Assembly: GCA_947471745.1 (NCBI GenBank)
Contig: CANJKZ010000929.1
Location: forward strand, 930,001-994,000
DNA length: 64,000 nt
Origin: Closterium sp. Naga37s-1
Taxonomy: Eukaryota; Streptophyta; Zygnematophyceae; Desmidiales; Closteriaceae
Direction of reading: 5' to 3'
The notes beneath the pieces were generated by a model that was not told the DNA's origin, ran no database searches, and was given only the letters and a program-made list of their open reading frames with translations. Made by a program: the position numbers and the translations under genes. This document shows, piece by piece, positions 33,168 to 44,772 of the stretch. Position 1 is the first letter of the stretch. Every line of letters begins with the position of its first letter.

Positions 33168-35304
33168 GCTGATGCTGCGGATGCTGATGACGAGTCTGGT
33201 GCCGGTGATGACGCTGATCCTACGGCTGATAACGTGCTGATGCCGCTGGTGTGACGCTGGGAATGACTGAGCCGGCGGCAGTCCCTCGGTGGAGGGGAAG
33301 TCGGCTGGGAAGCACAGACTTGCAACGAGAAGGCGCACGTGAGACGGGCCGCGTACTTGAGACTACTACCGTGAATAAAAGCCCTTTCGGCGCATAGGAA
33401 TGGTAGCTCTTTCGAGGGGTGGTAATTTGCAAGCAGGCACAGGTGATATATGGTACTAGTGAGCCGCAAGCGAGGCTTATATACTATGCGACGGACTCCC
33501 GCCATCCTTCCCCCTTTTCCCCTCCTTTTCCCCCTCCCTCGGAATTTTCCCTGAGAGGTCTTCCCCCCGCCAAAGCAGCGCCAGGACCAGACACCAAGCT
33601 CATGGCACCCTTCAACTGCGCTAGCACTAGCAGTGGTGTCGGCCTATCAATTCGCGATGGGCGCATATTCTCCGTGGATTCGCGCATCGACCGAGAGGGG
33701 GGGAGAGAGGGGGGGAAAGGGCGGAAGTTGACCTTGCAGCTCGACGGCGCCGCGTACTTCCAGCGGGAGCTGGCCGGTTTTGGAAGCTACGAGGCTTTCT
33801 CCTCTCCGTACTTTCTTCGCTCCGTACTTTCTTCCCTCAGCTATAACTTGCGGAAGGCTGGACGACTTGGGATGCGCGAAAAGGAATGTGTGTTGCTAGC
33901 GCGCGGAAAAGCGGTGCACCTCTCCGCGCAGGCGCCGCCGCACGGCCAGCGAGGCATGCTTGAGTACTACGTGGTGTTGACATTAAGACAACTCGTGTGA
34001 GCCAGCGAGGCATATTTCTTGCTCATGTGTGAGTTCTACCGTGTGAGTCTTGAAGATACTATTGTACTACTATAGTATACGGCGTGGCGTGGCGTGGCGC
34101 GGCGTGGGCCAGCGAGGCTTCACTCGCCCCAAAAACAGAGGCTCGCGTTGCCAGCAAGTCACGGCAAAGGCAGGGTGGATCCGCTAGCGACACATCCTCA
34201 CTCCCACGCCTTGTTGGGAAGCCTGACAGCGGTGTGGCTCTATCTGGATTCTGGAGTAACATGTGTCATTACTCGGCTTGTCGCTCTTCACGCCACGCGA
34301 GTGATCCAGCACGGCAAAAACTGGTTGAGTTGAGATAGCCACTTGTGAGGAGTGTGACCTGTCTCTGTCGGACTCTAGATACAGTACGTGTAGAGAGAGA
34401 CAAAGAACCCGAAATTGGCGACGCGGGGAATGCTTCCTCACTTTCCTAAGTAGCTTCAAGTAACCGCGCCGCAAGACCTTCCTCGCTCGGGCTCCGCGGA
34501 AAGTGATAGATACCCTAGCCTAGCGCAGGCGTGACTTGCGGGGAGAATTTTTCGTGTGAAAATAAAAATGCCTCTGACAGACGTGCGGCTTGGGGTGGAG
34601 GGTCGTGTCGTGTCGTGTCGTGGGCAAGTTCCGCGCTGTGCTGCTGGGGTGGGTGGGTGCGATACGTGCGAGCGCGTCGCGTCCGTACGTTCGAGAACAC
34701 AATCACAGTGCAGTACAGCCATTTGGAGCTGGCGCGACATCGGAAATTCGGGAATCGGGGAGCATTCCCTGCTTGGAGGAACAGCTCGGCAAGGAATGTT
34801 TCTCTCCCTAATCAGCACAAACAGCGGCCTGACATGGACAAAGAAGCTGAGTTGGAAATGAAATTTCTCACTGCTGAGTTGGATATTTATCAGTCAGTCA
34901 CCTGCCAATGGGAGAGTTTTTCCACTCCAAAGTGCCAGTAGTCGGTTTACGCTACACCGCGTACAAGTACAGAGTGCTGTTAAGAGTGCAATTGAGTGAA
35001 AGAGCTACAATTGCACTATCAATTCAAAACGATAGAGTGAGCGAGGAATGAGCGAAATGTTACATAGCAAAAGCAATTGTTACTGGTACCGCGCTCGCGA
35101 AGAGGTGCCCCACGGGCCTATCGCCGAGGTTGGGAATTGTCGAGGTGTAGGCATGGCCTATTTTTCAAGGGTAAAACGCACTGATTACAATTACATTTCT
35201 TTTTGTCTTGGCATCATGTTTTGTCTATTACCCTTTCCACAAAAGTGTAGACGTACAGAGTTGGCTGATTTTGCAAGGGTGCCTTGACTTTAAGCCTTGC
35301 CATA
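33168..35304. other. 5' flank of the EGF gene, no gene recognised
   Basis: Contains a plus-strand ORF at 33602-34000 (starts MAPFNCASTSSG, 132 residues) without recognisable domains, short GGCGT repeats near 34080, GTGTC repeats near 34600, and otherwise unique sequence. The EGF promoter presumably lies close to 33170-33500. Confidence 0.5.
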
Positions 35305-35439
35305 TGTTACGATATGAAATCATATGAGAAGACATTCCTCTATGCTACAGGGGCAGACTCTACCGAGTACGAAGTCGAGGAGTCAGAAGAGTCAAAGTGA
35401 CGCAGCAACCGTCAGACCAAGACCGATGCAGGCAGAAAC
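35305..35439 (+). repeat. 5' LTR of LTR-A, first part
   Basis: Matches 63867-63985 apart from an indel and several substitutions. Interrupted at GAAAC by LTR-B; continues at 44401. Confidence 0.9.
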
Positions 35440-35654
35440 TGTTGAAATATATTTATATATGTTCTTCATAATTGTCTGCAGTGTAGAGTGTAGCACATCC
35501 CATTTGCTATAGGTGGTGCACCATGCTTCTCCTTGCTATATCTTGTACTCATCTTTCTTAGTCAACCCCCTCCTCTTTGGCCAAATCATCTCTCTCGCTA
35601 CCTTCAACACCCTAAACCCTAGCCATGGCTTCTTAGCCTAAGCTAGGTTTCTAA
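35440..35654 (+). mobile_element. LTR-B: putative solo LTR inserted in LTR-A's LTR, itself split by LTR-C
   Basis: Starts TGTTGAAATATATTTATA, like many copia LTRs. Its last two bases are at 44394-44395 beyond LTR-C, giving 217 bp. GAAAC flanks it at 35435-35439 and 44396-44400. It ends TA instead of CA. No coding. Strand not determined; plus is assigned by the TG start. Confidence 0.6.
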
Positions 35655-35784
35655 TGTGAGAATAGTACGAGGCAATGAAAATGACTAGGAAGCAGGTGGG
35701 TACAAGTAGTAAACCTAAAAGTGTTGTACCCCATATTATCTACCCCACTACAGCCTACACAGACTATAGAATAAAAGTTTGACA
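35655..35784 (-). repeat. 3' LTR of LTR-C
   Basis: 130 bp, pairs with 44259-44388. Confidence 0.93.
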
Positions 35785-36012
35785 CACCCCCATAGGCGAA
35801 GTGGGGAGAACAAGAGGTCACAAGACCAGTCAAGAAGAGCAAAGCAAGCTCAGAGTGGATCACGACGTCACCACACATTCCGAGCACAAGCAAACGGCCA
35901 CAAGGCCAGTTCACACGCAGAGTTATATAAAGTAGAACAAACAGGACAGTGATCACAACGTAGCATGTGTAAGCATGCAGGTATATATATAGAGATCACA
36001 GTACAAGCAAAG

Positions 36013-37118
36013 TCAAGAAGTGAGCAAGTGAGGCCAAGTGGGGACAAGGCCTAGAGCAGTACAGAACCGCTGCTGATCACAAGGCTGAAGTGCCTTGGTG
36101 AAGATATCAGCCGTGTTGGCCTGAGAGGCCACGTAAACAAGACGAAGCTGACCACGCTGCTGCAACTCTCGAGCAAGGAAGTAGCACAGAGCAATGTGCT
36201 TCGTTCTGTGCTCTAGTCTCTGCTCGCGACACAAGGCAAGCATTGCCTTGTTGTCGACGTACAGAACTGGAGGAGAACGAGGCGCCTCGCCCAGGTCGGT
36301 CAGCAGATAGGTGAGCCAGCGTAGCTCCTGTGCAGCCATGGCCCCTGCGTAGATATCAGCCTCACAGCTGGAGCTGAGAACAGAAGACGAGCGGGTAGAC
36401 CGCCACGAGACAGAACCGGAGCCAAGGCTGAAGGTGTAACCCTGTGACGACCGCTGCGTAGCCAAGTCGTCAACCCAAGAAGCGTCTGCGTGACCAGTGA
36501 GAACAACTGGACCCCGTCCACCAAGCACGAGCCCCATGCCCGACGTACTGCACAAGTAGCGCATCACCCTCTTAGCGGCCTTCCAGTGCTCTGGTCGGTG
36601 TCTCCCGGGCGCAACGTAGCGTGCCAGGATGCTAAGAGGGTAAGCAAGGTCAGGACGAGTACAGGTCATCAGGTACATGAGGCAGCCCACAAGCTCTGGA
36701 TACGGGCCACTCGGCTCTACGGACTCATCCGAAGGCAGAGCTGAGAGCGAGTGACCGGTAGGCAGAATAGTGGAGTGTGGCGAGGAGTGCTGGAAGTCGA
36801 AGCGCTGAAGGACCTGCTGCACCATGTGTGACTGAGTCAAGGTGATGGTGCGGTGTGCTCTGTCCCGAGTGATATGCAAGCCAATATAGCTGCGCAGCTC
36901 ACCGAGATCTGTGCACGTGTGTCTCCTCTTCAGCTCCGACTTCACTAGAGTCAGTGCCTCAGTGTTAGCAGTGGCAAAAACCAAGTCGTCGACGTACACG
37001 AGGATGTAGAAAGGCGGCAGCGAAGTGTCGGTGCGTAGAAACAACGACGTGTCAGCAGTAGAAGGAGCAAACCCAAGAGCCGTAAGAGTCGTCCTCAGTG
37101 TGTCGTGGCACTCCCGAG
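36013..37118 (-). pseudogene. LTR-C reverse transcriptase end and RNase H
   Basis: RT catalytic ILVYVDDLVF is intact, followed by TCTRPDLAYPLS and an RNase H region (HADASWVDDLATQRSSQG, CEADIYAGAMAAQELRW, VDNKAM, ADIFTKAL) to a normal stop. It is cut off from the front of RT by LTR-D. Confidence 0.9.
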
Positions 37119-38466
37119 TGTCAGAATGTTATTATCTAGCCTGTAGTGGGGTGCTCTATAGCGAGTACAACCCAGTTAGGGTTTGCTATATGTACCCCAA
37201 CTGCTGCTAGTGAAACCCCCCTTTCTGTTTCTAAACTTTGTCCTGCTACTTTTGTCATGCTATCAGAGCAGGTCGACCCCCTTGGGTCGATCCTGTGGGT
37301 GGGCCCGCCACCTAACTGCTTCCGCTGCTGTTCTACTTCTCGCGCGCCTCGGGCGCGCGACATCTTCTTCCTGCCGTGCGCTCGGGGCGCGCGGCGGTTT
37401 TCGGCTGTGGGGACCCGCGCACAGCCCCCGCCCGTCTCGTCGCGTCGCCCTGCAGGCCGCGCGCGCCCCCCCCTCCCGTCCGTCGCGGCGCCCTGGGGAG
37501 CTGCGTGCGCCACCCGCCCGTCCGTCGCGGCGCCCAAGGGAGTCGCGCGCGGCCCCCGCCCGTCCGTTGCGTCGCCCTGGGGAGCCGCGCGCGCCCCCCG
37601 CCCGTCCGTCGCGGCGCCCTGGGGAACCGCGCGCGCCCCCCCGCCTGTCCGTTTCGGCGCCCCGAGGAGGAGCGCGCGGCCTCCCCTTCTGTCCCGTCCC
37701 CACCCCCCCCCCCCCCGTGCTGCCCGTTCCTCCCGTGCCGCCGTGCGTTCCACGGTGGTGGGGGGTGTGGGGTGGCGAGCATGGGGGTGTGCGGTGTGGG
37801 TGCTCCCCTTCCCTCTCCCCTCCTCCTTGTTCGTCTCCCACTGCTGCAGCTGCTGCTGAGGGGGGTGGAGGTGTGGGAGCCGAGGGGAGTGGAGCCAGGG
37901 GGGTGACGTGGGAGTGGAGTTAGGGGTTCAGCAGGGGGTGTGTGTCAAGGGTGTGGGTCAGTTGGAGGAGGTTGTGTGGAGGTAGCTGTCGTGTCGCCTG
38001 CAGCGCCTGTAGTCCGTCGCCCTTGCTTCGGTAGCCAGTGAGCCTGTTGCACCAGTCGCCAGTGGGTCCGTTGCTCCTGCCGCTCGTCTTAGCCGCGGAG
38101 CCAGTCACTCCAGTAGTCCGTCGCCCTTGCTTCGGTAGCCACTGAGTCAGCCGCTCCTGTGCCCGTGCCTCTGCAGCTTCAGGTGTTGCCTCCCATCTTC
38201 TCTCCTTCCACAGTTCCTCCTCCTCCTCACTTGCCCGCTGTGATTACCTCTAGCTTTGCTTATTATTGTGAACTCCTGCTATACCTGCTCATTGTGCTGA
38301 TTACACCCCACTTTGGCTATGGGGGTGTGTCAGAATGTTATTATCTAGCCTGTAGTGGGGTGCTCTATAGCGAGTACAACCCAGTTAGGGTTTGCTATAT
38401 GTACCCCAACTGCTGCTAGTGAAACCCCCCTTTCTGTTTCTAAACTTTGTCATGCTACTTTTGTCA
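37119..38466 (+). mobile_element. LTR-D: non-autonomous small LTR element (TRIM-like) inside LTR-C's RT
   Basis: LTRs 37119-37257 and 38328-38466 (139 bp, one difference), TSD CCGAG on both sides (37114-37118; 38467-38471). PBS-like TGCTATCAGAGCAGG follows the left LTR; PPT GGCTATGGGGGTG precedes the right. Its roughly 1070-bp interior is GC-rich, with about six units containing CCCGTCCGTCGCGGCGCCC, and encodes no copia domain. LTR and PPT resemble LTR-C and LTR-E, so their enzymes probably mobilise it. Confidence 0.92.
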
Positions 38467-38471
38467 CCGAG

Positions 38472-40870
38472 GCACCTGGCAGAGACCGTAGACTGGCCGT
38501 CGGAGGCTTTACTGGGTACCCGGAGGGAACGACCCAGTGAAGCCAGGAGGGCGGCGCAGCCAGATCTCCTCGTGCAGGCTGCCCTGTAGGAAGGCTGTGC
38601 TGAAGTCAAGAGAGTGAAGCACGTAGTCACGCTGAGCAGCGACGTGCAGCAGTACCCGAAGAGTGGTCATCTTCGGGGTGGGAGAGAAGGTCTGAAAGTA
38701 GTCAACTCCCTGCCGCTGACTGAAGCCTCGAGCCACGTAACGCGCCTTGAAGATAGGCGGAGAACCCGGCGGCCGCTTCACCCTGAAAGTCCACATGCCA
38801 TCAACAATGTTCGCCCCAGGTGGGGGAACCTCGTCGACGTAGTTGCCTGTGGAGTTCCAGGAAGCCATCTCTGCGTCCATAGTTGTCTGCCACTGAGAGG
38901 AGTAGGGACCCTCTATCGCCTCTGTGTAAGAGCGCGAGGTCGGGATGTCTGGTGCATCCGGGTCTCCCTCAAGGACAAGCAGCATGGACACGAGATGAGG
39001 TAAAGCAGCAGCAAAACACTGGAACTCCTCCTGCTTGTCCTCAAGGACACCCGTGCTAAGGGCACACTCACCTCCGACGGACGGAGCACAGACAAACTCA
39101 GACTCAGCAACAAGACTAGCGGCGTTATCTAGACGACAGCGAGCAGCAAAGTCGACAAGCTCAGCAACAAGAGCAGACGCAACAGTAGACTCAAAAGGAA
39201 GGGTCAGTGACAACAGTGGCCACGAGACGCGTGACAGTAGGACTAGCAGCACGAAGGGAGTCAGACTCCGGGTCCGGACCGACAGGAAGGTCGGACGCAG
39301 GAGGAGACGGCAGAGGGACACGCTGCGGAGCAGTGGAAGGACGCAGAGCCATCTGGTGCGTGCCAGGGACAGGAGGAGGACGCTGACGCGAACCATGACG
39401 ACTAGTGCGAGCAGCACGAACAGGCGACGCAGGACGAGACGCAGGCTCACGACGCTCAGCAAGACCTCCGGTCGGACCAGTGTAAGGAGAAGGAGCAGGC
39501 AGTGGGGAGGCGGGCTGTAGCTGTGACTGCGACTGGACAGGCGGTGGACACTCAAAGGAAGGAGCAGGACCAGTAGAAGGCGTGAGACCAAGAACCTGCT
39601 GAAGGAGCAGAACGAAGTACGGCCGCGGCCGCGCAGCGCCTCTAGAACCAGCAGGGACAGCACCAGCACCCCCAGCGTCAGCTCCAACTCCAGCAGCACC
39701 ACCAGCTCCAGCAGCACCTCCAGCAGCTCCAGTAGCGCCAACTCCAGCACCTCAAGGAGCACCGGCTCCAGCAGCATCTCCAGCTCTAGCACCTCCAGCA
39801 GCTCCAGCTCCAGTAGGACCACCAGAGGCCCCAGCAGCTCCAGCTCCAGCAGCACCACCAGGCCCAGCAGCTAAAGTACCGCCAGTACGAGCACCTCCGG
39901 GACCAGTGGCTCCAGAACCCCCAGCAGCTCCAGCAGAAGCAGGACCTCCAACGCACGTAGTACCGCCAGCTCCAGCAGCACGGCTCCAGCGCCGAGCAAA
40001 CCATTCGCGCAGCTGCTGTGGAGAGAGTGGCTCCCGCCGGGACGAAGCACCCGAAGGACCTCCAGGCTCAGCACCTCCAGACTCCACACGCGCAGGCTCA
40101 GCACCCTCAGGCGCCGCACCCCAGACTCAGCAACCCCAGGCTCAGCACCCGCAGACTCAGCACCCCCAGGCTCAGCAACCCCAGGCTCAGCACCCCCAGA
40201 CTCAGCACCCCTAGGCTCCATACGCTCAGGCTCAGCACCCCCAGACCCAGCACCCGCTGGCTCAGCACCCCTAGCAGCACCAGAGTCAACAGCTAACTCG
40301 ACAGGCTCGACTGCGTCTACCTGGGACACACCTGAGGGGGCAGGACCCTGAGGGGGGAGAGGGTCTACCGGGGGAGGACCTGGCGCGAGGAAGAGCGGCG
40401 GGGGGGGGAGGGGGGCAGTGCGGTAGGGGAAGAGACGGTAGTAAGGAACCGACTCGTCAAACGTGACGTCCTGGGAGGACAGAACACGGCGCGAGGTGGG
40501 GTGGTAAAACTGCCAACCAGGCGCGTCAGGGGGGAAGCCAAGGAAGACGCAGGGAACAGCACGGGAGGACAGCTTGTCCGCAGACAGGTCGCGGACAAAC
40601 GCTCGAGATCCCCAGACACGGAACGCCGACGCATCGCCAACTGTCCCCGTCCACAGCGGAGTAGGTGTGGTCTCCGGCATGGAGACCCGGGGCTGGAGGT
40701 TGAGCTGACGCGCAGCGTACTGAACCGTGAACGGCCACAGAAAATGGGGAGCAACCGCATGGATCATGGACGTACGTGCGACGTCCATGACCATGCCAAT
40801 GCGGCGCTCAGGAATCCCATTTTGCTGCGGAGAGGCCGAAAGCGTGAACATCTGGCGGATGCCCTCCGCC
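38472..40870 (-). pseudogene. LTR-C integrase C-terminus, Ala/Gly/Pro-rich linker and front of RT
   Basis: From right to left: SPQQNGIPERRIG and MVMDVARTSMIHA (integrase), HPTSRRVLSSQDVTFDES, a linker at about 39680-40300 rich in GGAEP/AGAGAA repeats, then RT start (VKRPPGSPPIFKARYVARGF, SQRQGVDYFQTFSP, LDFSTAFLQGSL). Parts lie in different frames, so at least two frameshifts. The linker is coded by about 15-bp repeats that also generate spurious ORFs. Confidence 0.85.
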
Positions 40871-40872
40871 CG

Positions 40873-41700
40873 TCAGAAGGCTCGCAGAAGGTCGGAGGAA
40901 AACTCTCCACCTCTGTCGGAGTGCAGACGCAGAACAGGAAGGTCCGAGCCGAAACTCTCGTTGAGCTGACGACGGGCAGCGCGGATCCAGTCGATCAGCA
41001 CCTCAGTGACCTCACCCTTACGGCGCAAGGGGAAGACTCTGGTGTAGCGCGAGTAGTCCTCAACGACCAGCAGAAAGTAGCGCTCGTGACCCTGTCCACG
41101 GACGCGGGCTGGGCCCCGCACGTCCATATGAAGAGTCTGCAGGGGAGCCTCCGTCGGAGGGAACTCGGAGGAGTGAGGAGCGGCACGCTGCCGCCCCTCG
41201 ACGCAAGGAACGCAGGTAGGGGCAGGCCCCGGGGGGAGGGGAGGGAGAGACCGGGGGAGACCAGTGACAAGGACACGGGAGGCCATACCTCGGAGGCGAG
41301 GCAGGGAGGGGTGACCAAGGCGGTGGTGCCAGAGGAGAGTCCGGTGGGACAGGAGACGACACGAGCAGGGAGCAGACTCAGGACCAGACCTGGACGCTGC
41401 AGCAAACACCTGACCCGACGCAGCTACCTGACCAGACTCAGCAACTCGATGGTGCCAGAGGAGAGTCTTGTGAGACAGTAGGCGACACGAGCAGGGGGCA
41501 GACTCAGGACCTGACCGGGACGCCAGCAAACACCTGACCAGACGCGACCACCTGACCAGACCCAGTGACTGGAGAAGACACGGTAGACAGGGTGTACAGG
41601 CTCGACCCAGGCTGACGGGTAAACGTGGCCAGGTGCCGGCCCGTACGAGTGCACGTACAGTGGGTCACCCGCTGACCTCCAAGAGTGAACTGGTCAACCC
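40873..41700 (-). pseudogene. LTR-C integrase N-terminal and core region
   Basis: LLWHHRLGHPSLPRLRGM (zinc-binding HHCC region), CVPCVEGRQR, then core HMDVRGPARV, YFLLVVEDYSRYT and LHSDRGGEFSSDLL. The LLSHxTLLWHHR segment occurs twice in tandem, about 110 bp apart, which is a duplication within the domain. Ends in a stop; the rest is in another frame. Confidence 0.85.
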
Positions 41701-41707
41701 ACGCGTC

Positions 41708-43390
41708 CTAAAGGTCTGCTCCACTCACCAAGTTCGTGGAGAACGAGGGGAGGTTGAGGCCAGACAGAGAGCCAGACAGGACCGCCGGACACGGCAGAAC
41801 AGTGGAGGAGTGTGCAAGGACCGGACCCCCAGAGGGGTCAGCCAGGGAGACTGCCATTGGCCGACTGAGCGGTGTGAGTGTGGTGCAGTCGCGAAAGAAG
41901 GAGCGGGAAGCACCCGAGTCAAGGGTGAAAGTGTGCAAGACCTGAGCCGACGCGGTAGCTGAGAGAGCAGACTCACCAGCACCTGGAGCAGCAGACTCAC
42001 TAGCACCTAGAGCAATAGCCTCAATGCCCGGGTCGGGCGGAACACACAGGTAACAGTCACCCTCAGCACCAACAGACACAGCATACATAGCAGCAAGGAT
42101 AGCATCATAATCAAGATCAAAGGTTGCAACCCCCGACTTTAGCAGATCACCCCAGCGAGGGATCTCAGTGGCGTCAGGAAACTGTACACGCCAGGCGTCA
42201 GTCAGGCGGCCGAAACAGCGGTGTGTGGCGTGTGGGCCACCGCACGTCTCTCCACTGCGCTCGCTGGTGCGGAGAACGTAAGCGCAGGGACCAGCACCCC
42301 CAGACCTCCCACGCCCAGCGTACCACTCATGAAGCTGCTGGGGCGATAGGGCCTCACGAGAACGCTGCTGCTGCTGGCGCTGGCCACCGCCAAAACCTCC
42401 CCGCTGCACAGCGCCACCCCGACCAGCACCACCGCCGCCTCCACCCCCACTGCCGCTGCCGCCGCCGCCTCCACCTCCACCACCGCCACCTAAGCCCCCA
42501 CTCCCGCCGCCAGCCCCTCCTCCACCGCCACCCCCTCCACCTCCTCCACCGCCACCACCACTGCTACCACCGCCGCCCCCGCCGTCCCCTCCACCACCCT
42601 TGCCCCCCTTGCCCTTGCCGCTGCGGCGTCTCCCACTACGAGTAGACGCAGCTCCGACCGACTCAGTGCCAACGAGGTCGACTGCAGCAGCAGAGGCAAC
42701 AGAGGGCAAGAGGGGGACAGGGGAGCACCTTTCAAAGAAAGGGGCATAAGGGTCACCATGAGAGGCTCCTATAACGACTATACTCTTCTCAGCTGCAAGG
42801 AGGCGCTCCTCGAGGAGGTCAACAATGAGCGTGGTGGGGCAAAGGGAGAGGAAGTGGTCCCTGACTAGACGAAGGGAGTCAGGGAGCCGGGTGACGAGGT
42901 AGTAGAGGGTGATGTACATAGGGGGGGGGTTCTTGGCGCAGAACTCGGCAGGAAGCGCAGCGCGGTAGCGGGTGTCACTGGTGCGGAGGTGGGTAATGAG
43001 GTCAGCGACTGTGGCAAAAGCGGCGAGGTCAGGGAACAGGTACGACAGCATGAGGCTGTTGAGAGCAGCAGTGGCAGGGGAGGAGTAGCGCGCAACAACA
43101 GCATCATACAGAGTCTTAGCAGTCTTGTACTGGCTAAAGTGCGCGCGCTCAGCAGACGGCAGGTGACTACGAACAGCAAGACGAACAACAGCATCACGCG
43201 TGGTCCACTGCGAGTTAACTGCACTGTCAGCATCTGCAGCAGGTGCAACAGAGACGCTGGACGTGTGATCGAACAGTGAGACTCCGTCCCTAGAGTCGCA
43301 CTGCAGAAAAAGCTGCAGATCATTGTCCCAGACCTCGAAATCTACTGCTCAACCCTCAGCATCAAAGGTAAGGACATTAGGGCTAGCCAT
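41708..43390 (-). pseudogene. LTR-C gag-protease
   Basis: ATG at 43388-43390 gives MASPNVLTFDAEG and then TGA at 43349-43351, probably a decayed CGA. The frame then continues through gag (SLMLSYLFPDLAAF, LPDSLRLVRDHFL), a long Gly-rich stretch coded by GGT/GGC runs, CYLCVPPDPGIE and protease HTFTLDSGASRSFFRD. Apart from the TGA this stretch is open. Confidence 0.88.
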
Positions 43391-43419
43391 GGCGGTAGTA
43401 GCAGTAGCAGTAGCAGTAG

Positions 43420-44235
43420 GAGCAGCAGCAGCAGTAGTAGCGCGACTCGGCAGGGCGACGCGGCTCGACAGGGCGGCGCGGCTCGACAGGGCGGTGCGGG
43501 TGCGGCGGTGCGCTTACCAGGGGCGGGATTGGGGTAGGGCCGCGACTGGAAGGGCAGGGCCGCGGCGCGCCGGCAGGGTAGGGGCCGCGATAGGCAGGGC
43601 CGCGACGAGGCGGCAGGGCAGGGCCGCGACGCGGCTGCAGGTCAGGGCCGCGCCAGGCAGGGCCGCGACGAGGCGGCAGTGCAGGGAGGCGACGCGGGCG
43701 CAGGGCAGGGCCGCAACGGCGGCGGCTGTAGGCAGGGCCGCAACTGCGGCTGGAGGCAGGGCCGCGACTGCGGCGGTAGGCAGGGCCGCGACTGTGGCTG
43801 TAGGAAAGGCCGCAACCGCGGCTGAAGGCAGGGCCGTAACTGCGGCTGCAGGAAGGGCCGCGGCAGCGGCAGGCAGGGCCGCGACTGCGGCTGGTAGGGC
43901 CGCGACGGCGGCAGGCAGGGCCGCGACTGCGGCGGGGTAGGGCCGCGAGGGCAGCAGGTAGGGCAGCGACGGCGGCCGGCAGGGCCGCGACGACGGGAGT
44001 CAGGGCCGCGAAGGTGGCTGCAGGGCAGGGCCGCGACAGCGGCAGGGAAGGGCCGCGACGGCGGCCGGCAGGGCCGCGACGGCAGGGCCGCGACGGCAGG
44101 GTAGGCACACGGAGCGCAGGTGAGGCAGGCGCGAGGCGCGCGACAGGGCAGGCAGGGACGGGAGCACGCTTTGGGCAGGGCAGGAAAAAAAAAATTGAAG
44201 TGGTGGGCCCTAAAAAAAAAAAACACGGTGGGTAC
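43420..44235 (-). repeat. GC-rich imperfect repeats in LTR-C 5' leader
   Basis: About 40 irregular units of GGCAGGGCCGCGAC(G/T)GCGGC on the plus strand between gag and the PBS. Any ORF here is compositional. The region is an untranslated leader by position. Confidence 0.85.
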
Positions 44236-44258
44236 AAGTAGTAACCCGCTCTATACCA

Positions 44259-44388
44259 TGTGAGAATAGTACGAGGCAATGAAAATGACTAGGAAGCAGG
44301 TGGGTACAAGTAGAAAACCTAAACGTGTTGTACCCCATATTATCTACCCCACTACAGCCTACACAGACTATAGCATATAAGTTTGACA
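44259..44388 (-). repeat. 5' LTR of LTR-C
   Basis: 130 bp, preceded (minus sense: followed) by a PBS for initiator tRNA-Met at about 44248-44258. Confidence 0.93.
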
Positions 44389-44400
44389 TCTAATAGAAAC

Positions 44401-44678
44401 ATTTGAAATGAAAAAAAAAGCGGGAACAGGTTTGAAACGGTTTCCCGTGCCGCACGGTTTGAATTCGCTGCAATAAGGGAATGTACCCCTTAGAGTACAT
44501 GGCTAGACTAGGTCTTTTCGTATTCCCTTGTATTCTTATATAAACCCAGTGTATGCATGCACTTATCATCTTAGTCATTTTACATTCACACTGATCTGAG
44601 TTCACTACTTCCGCTGCAACACTAACCTGCAATCAACCCTGAGCGATCCTTCGCTAAGTTCCACTTGGGATTGTAACA
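44401..44678 (+). repeat. 5' LTR of LTR-A, second part
   Basis: Continues from 35439; ends GTAACA, complementing the TGTTAC start. Followed at once by PBS-like TGGCATGAGAGC. Confidence 0.88.
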
Positions 44679-44772
44679 TGGCATGAGAGCAACTCAGGGA
44701 TTCCTCGCAACTTTACTTCCGTGAAATTCGCCGATTCAAGATCTGACGAGCGGCACACGCTCCAAGACCAAT

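Larger units (their letters stand above)
35655..44388 (-). mobile_element. LTR-C: Ty1/copia element, minus strand, degraded
   Basis: LTRs 35655-35784 and 44259-44388 (130 bp each, TGTGAG...TTTGACA), four differences by eye. Exact TSD TCTAA at 35650-35654 and 44389-44393. On the minus strand the PBS next to the right LTR reads TGGTATAGAGC, near the initiator tRNA-Met complement TGGTATCAGAGC. PPT CTATGGGGGTG lies beside the left LTR. Coding is broken by stops, frameshifts and LTR-D. Confidence 0.93.

Noticed and set aside
33602..34000. 132-codon plus-strand ORF as a divergent gene
   Set aside because: No recognisable domain, no matching downstream exon found; length is within chance for GC-rich DNA. 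Kept only as a note.
39035..40300. Plus-strand ORFs rich in PQAQHPQ or RRRRT
   Set aside because: Antisense shadows of the LTR-C polyprotein linker.
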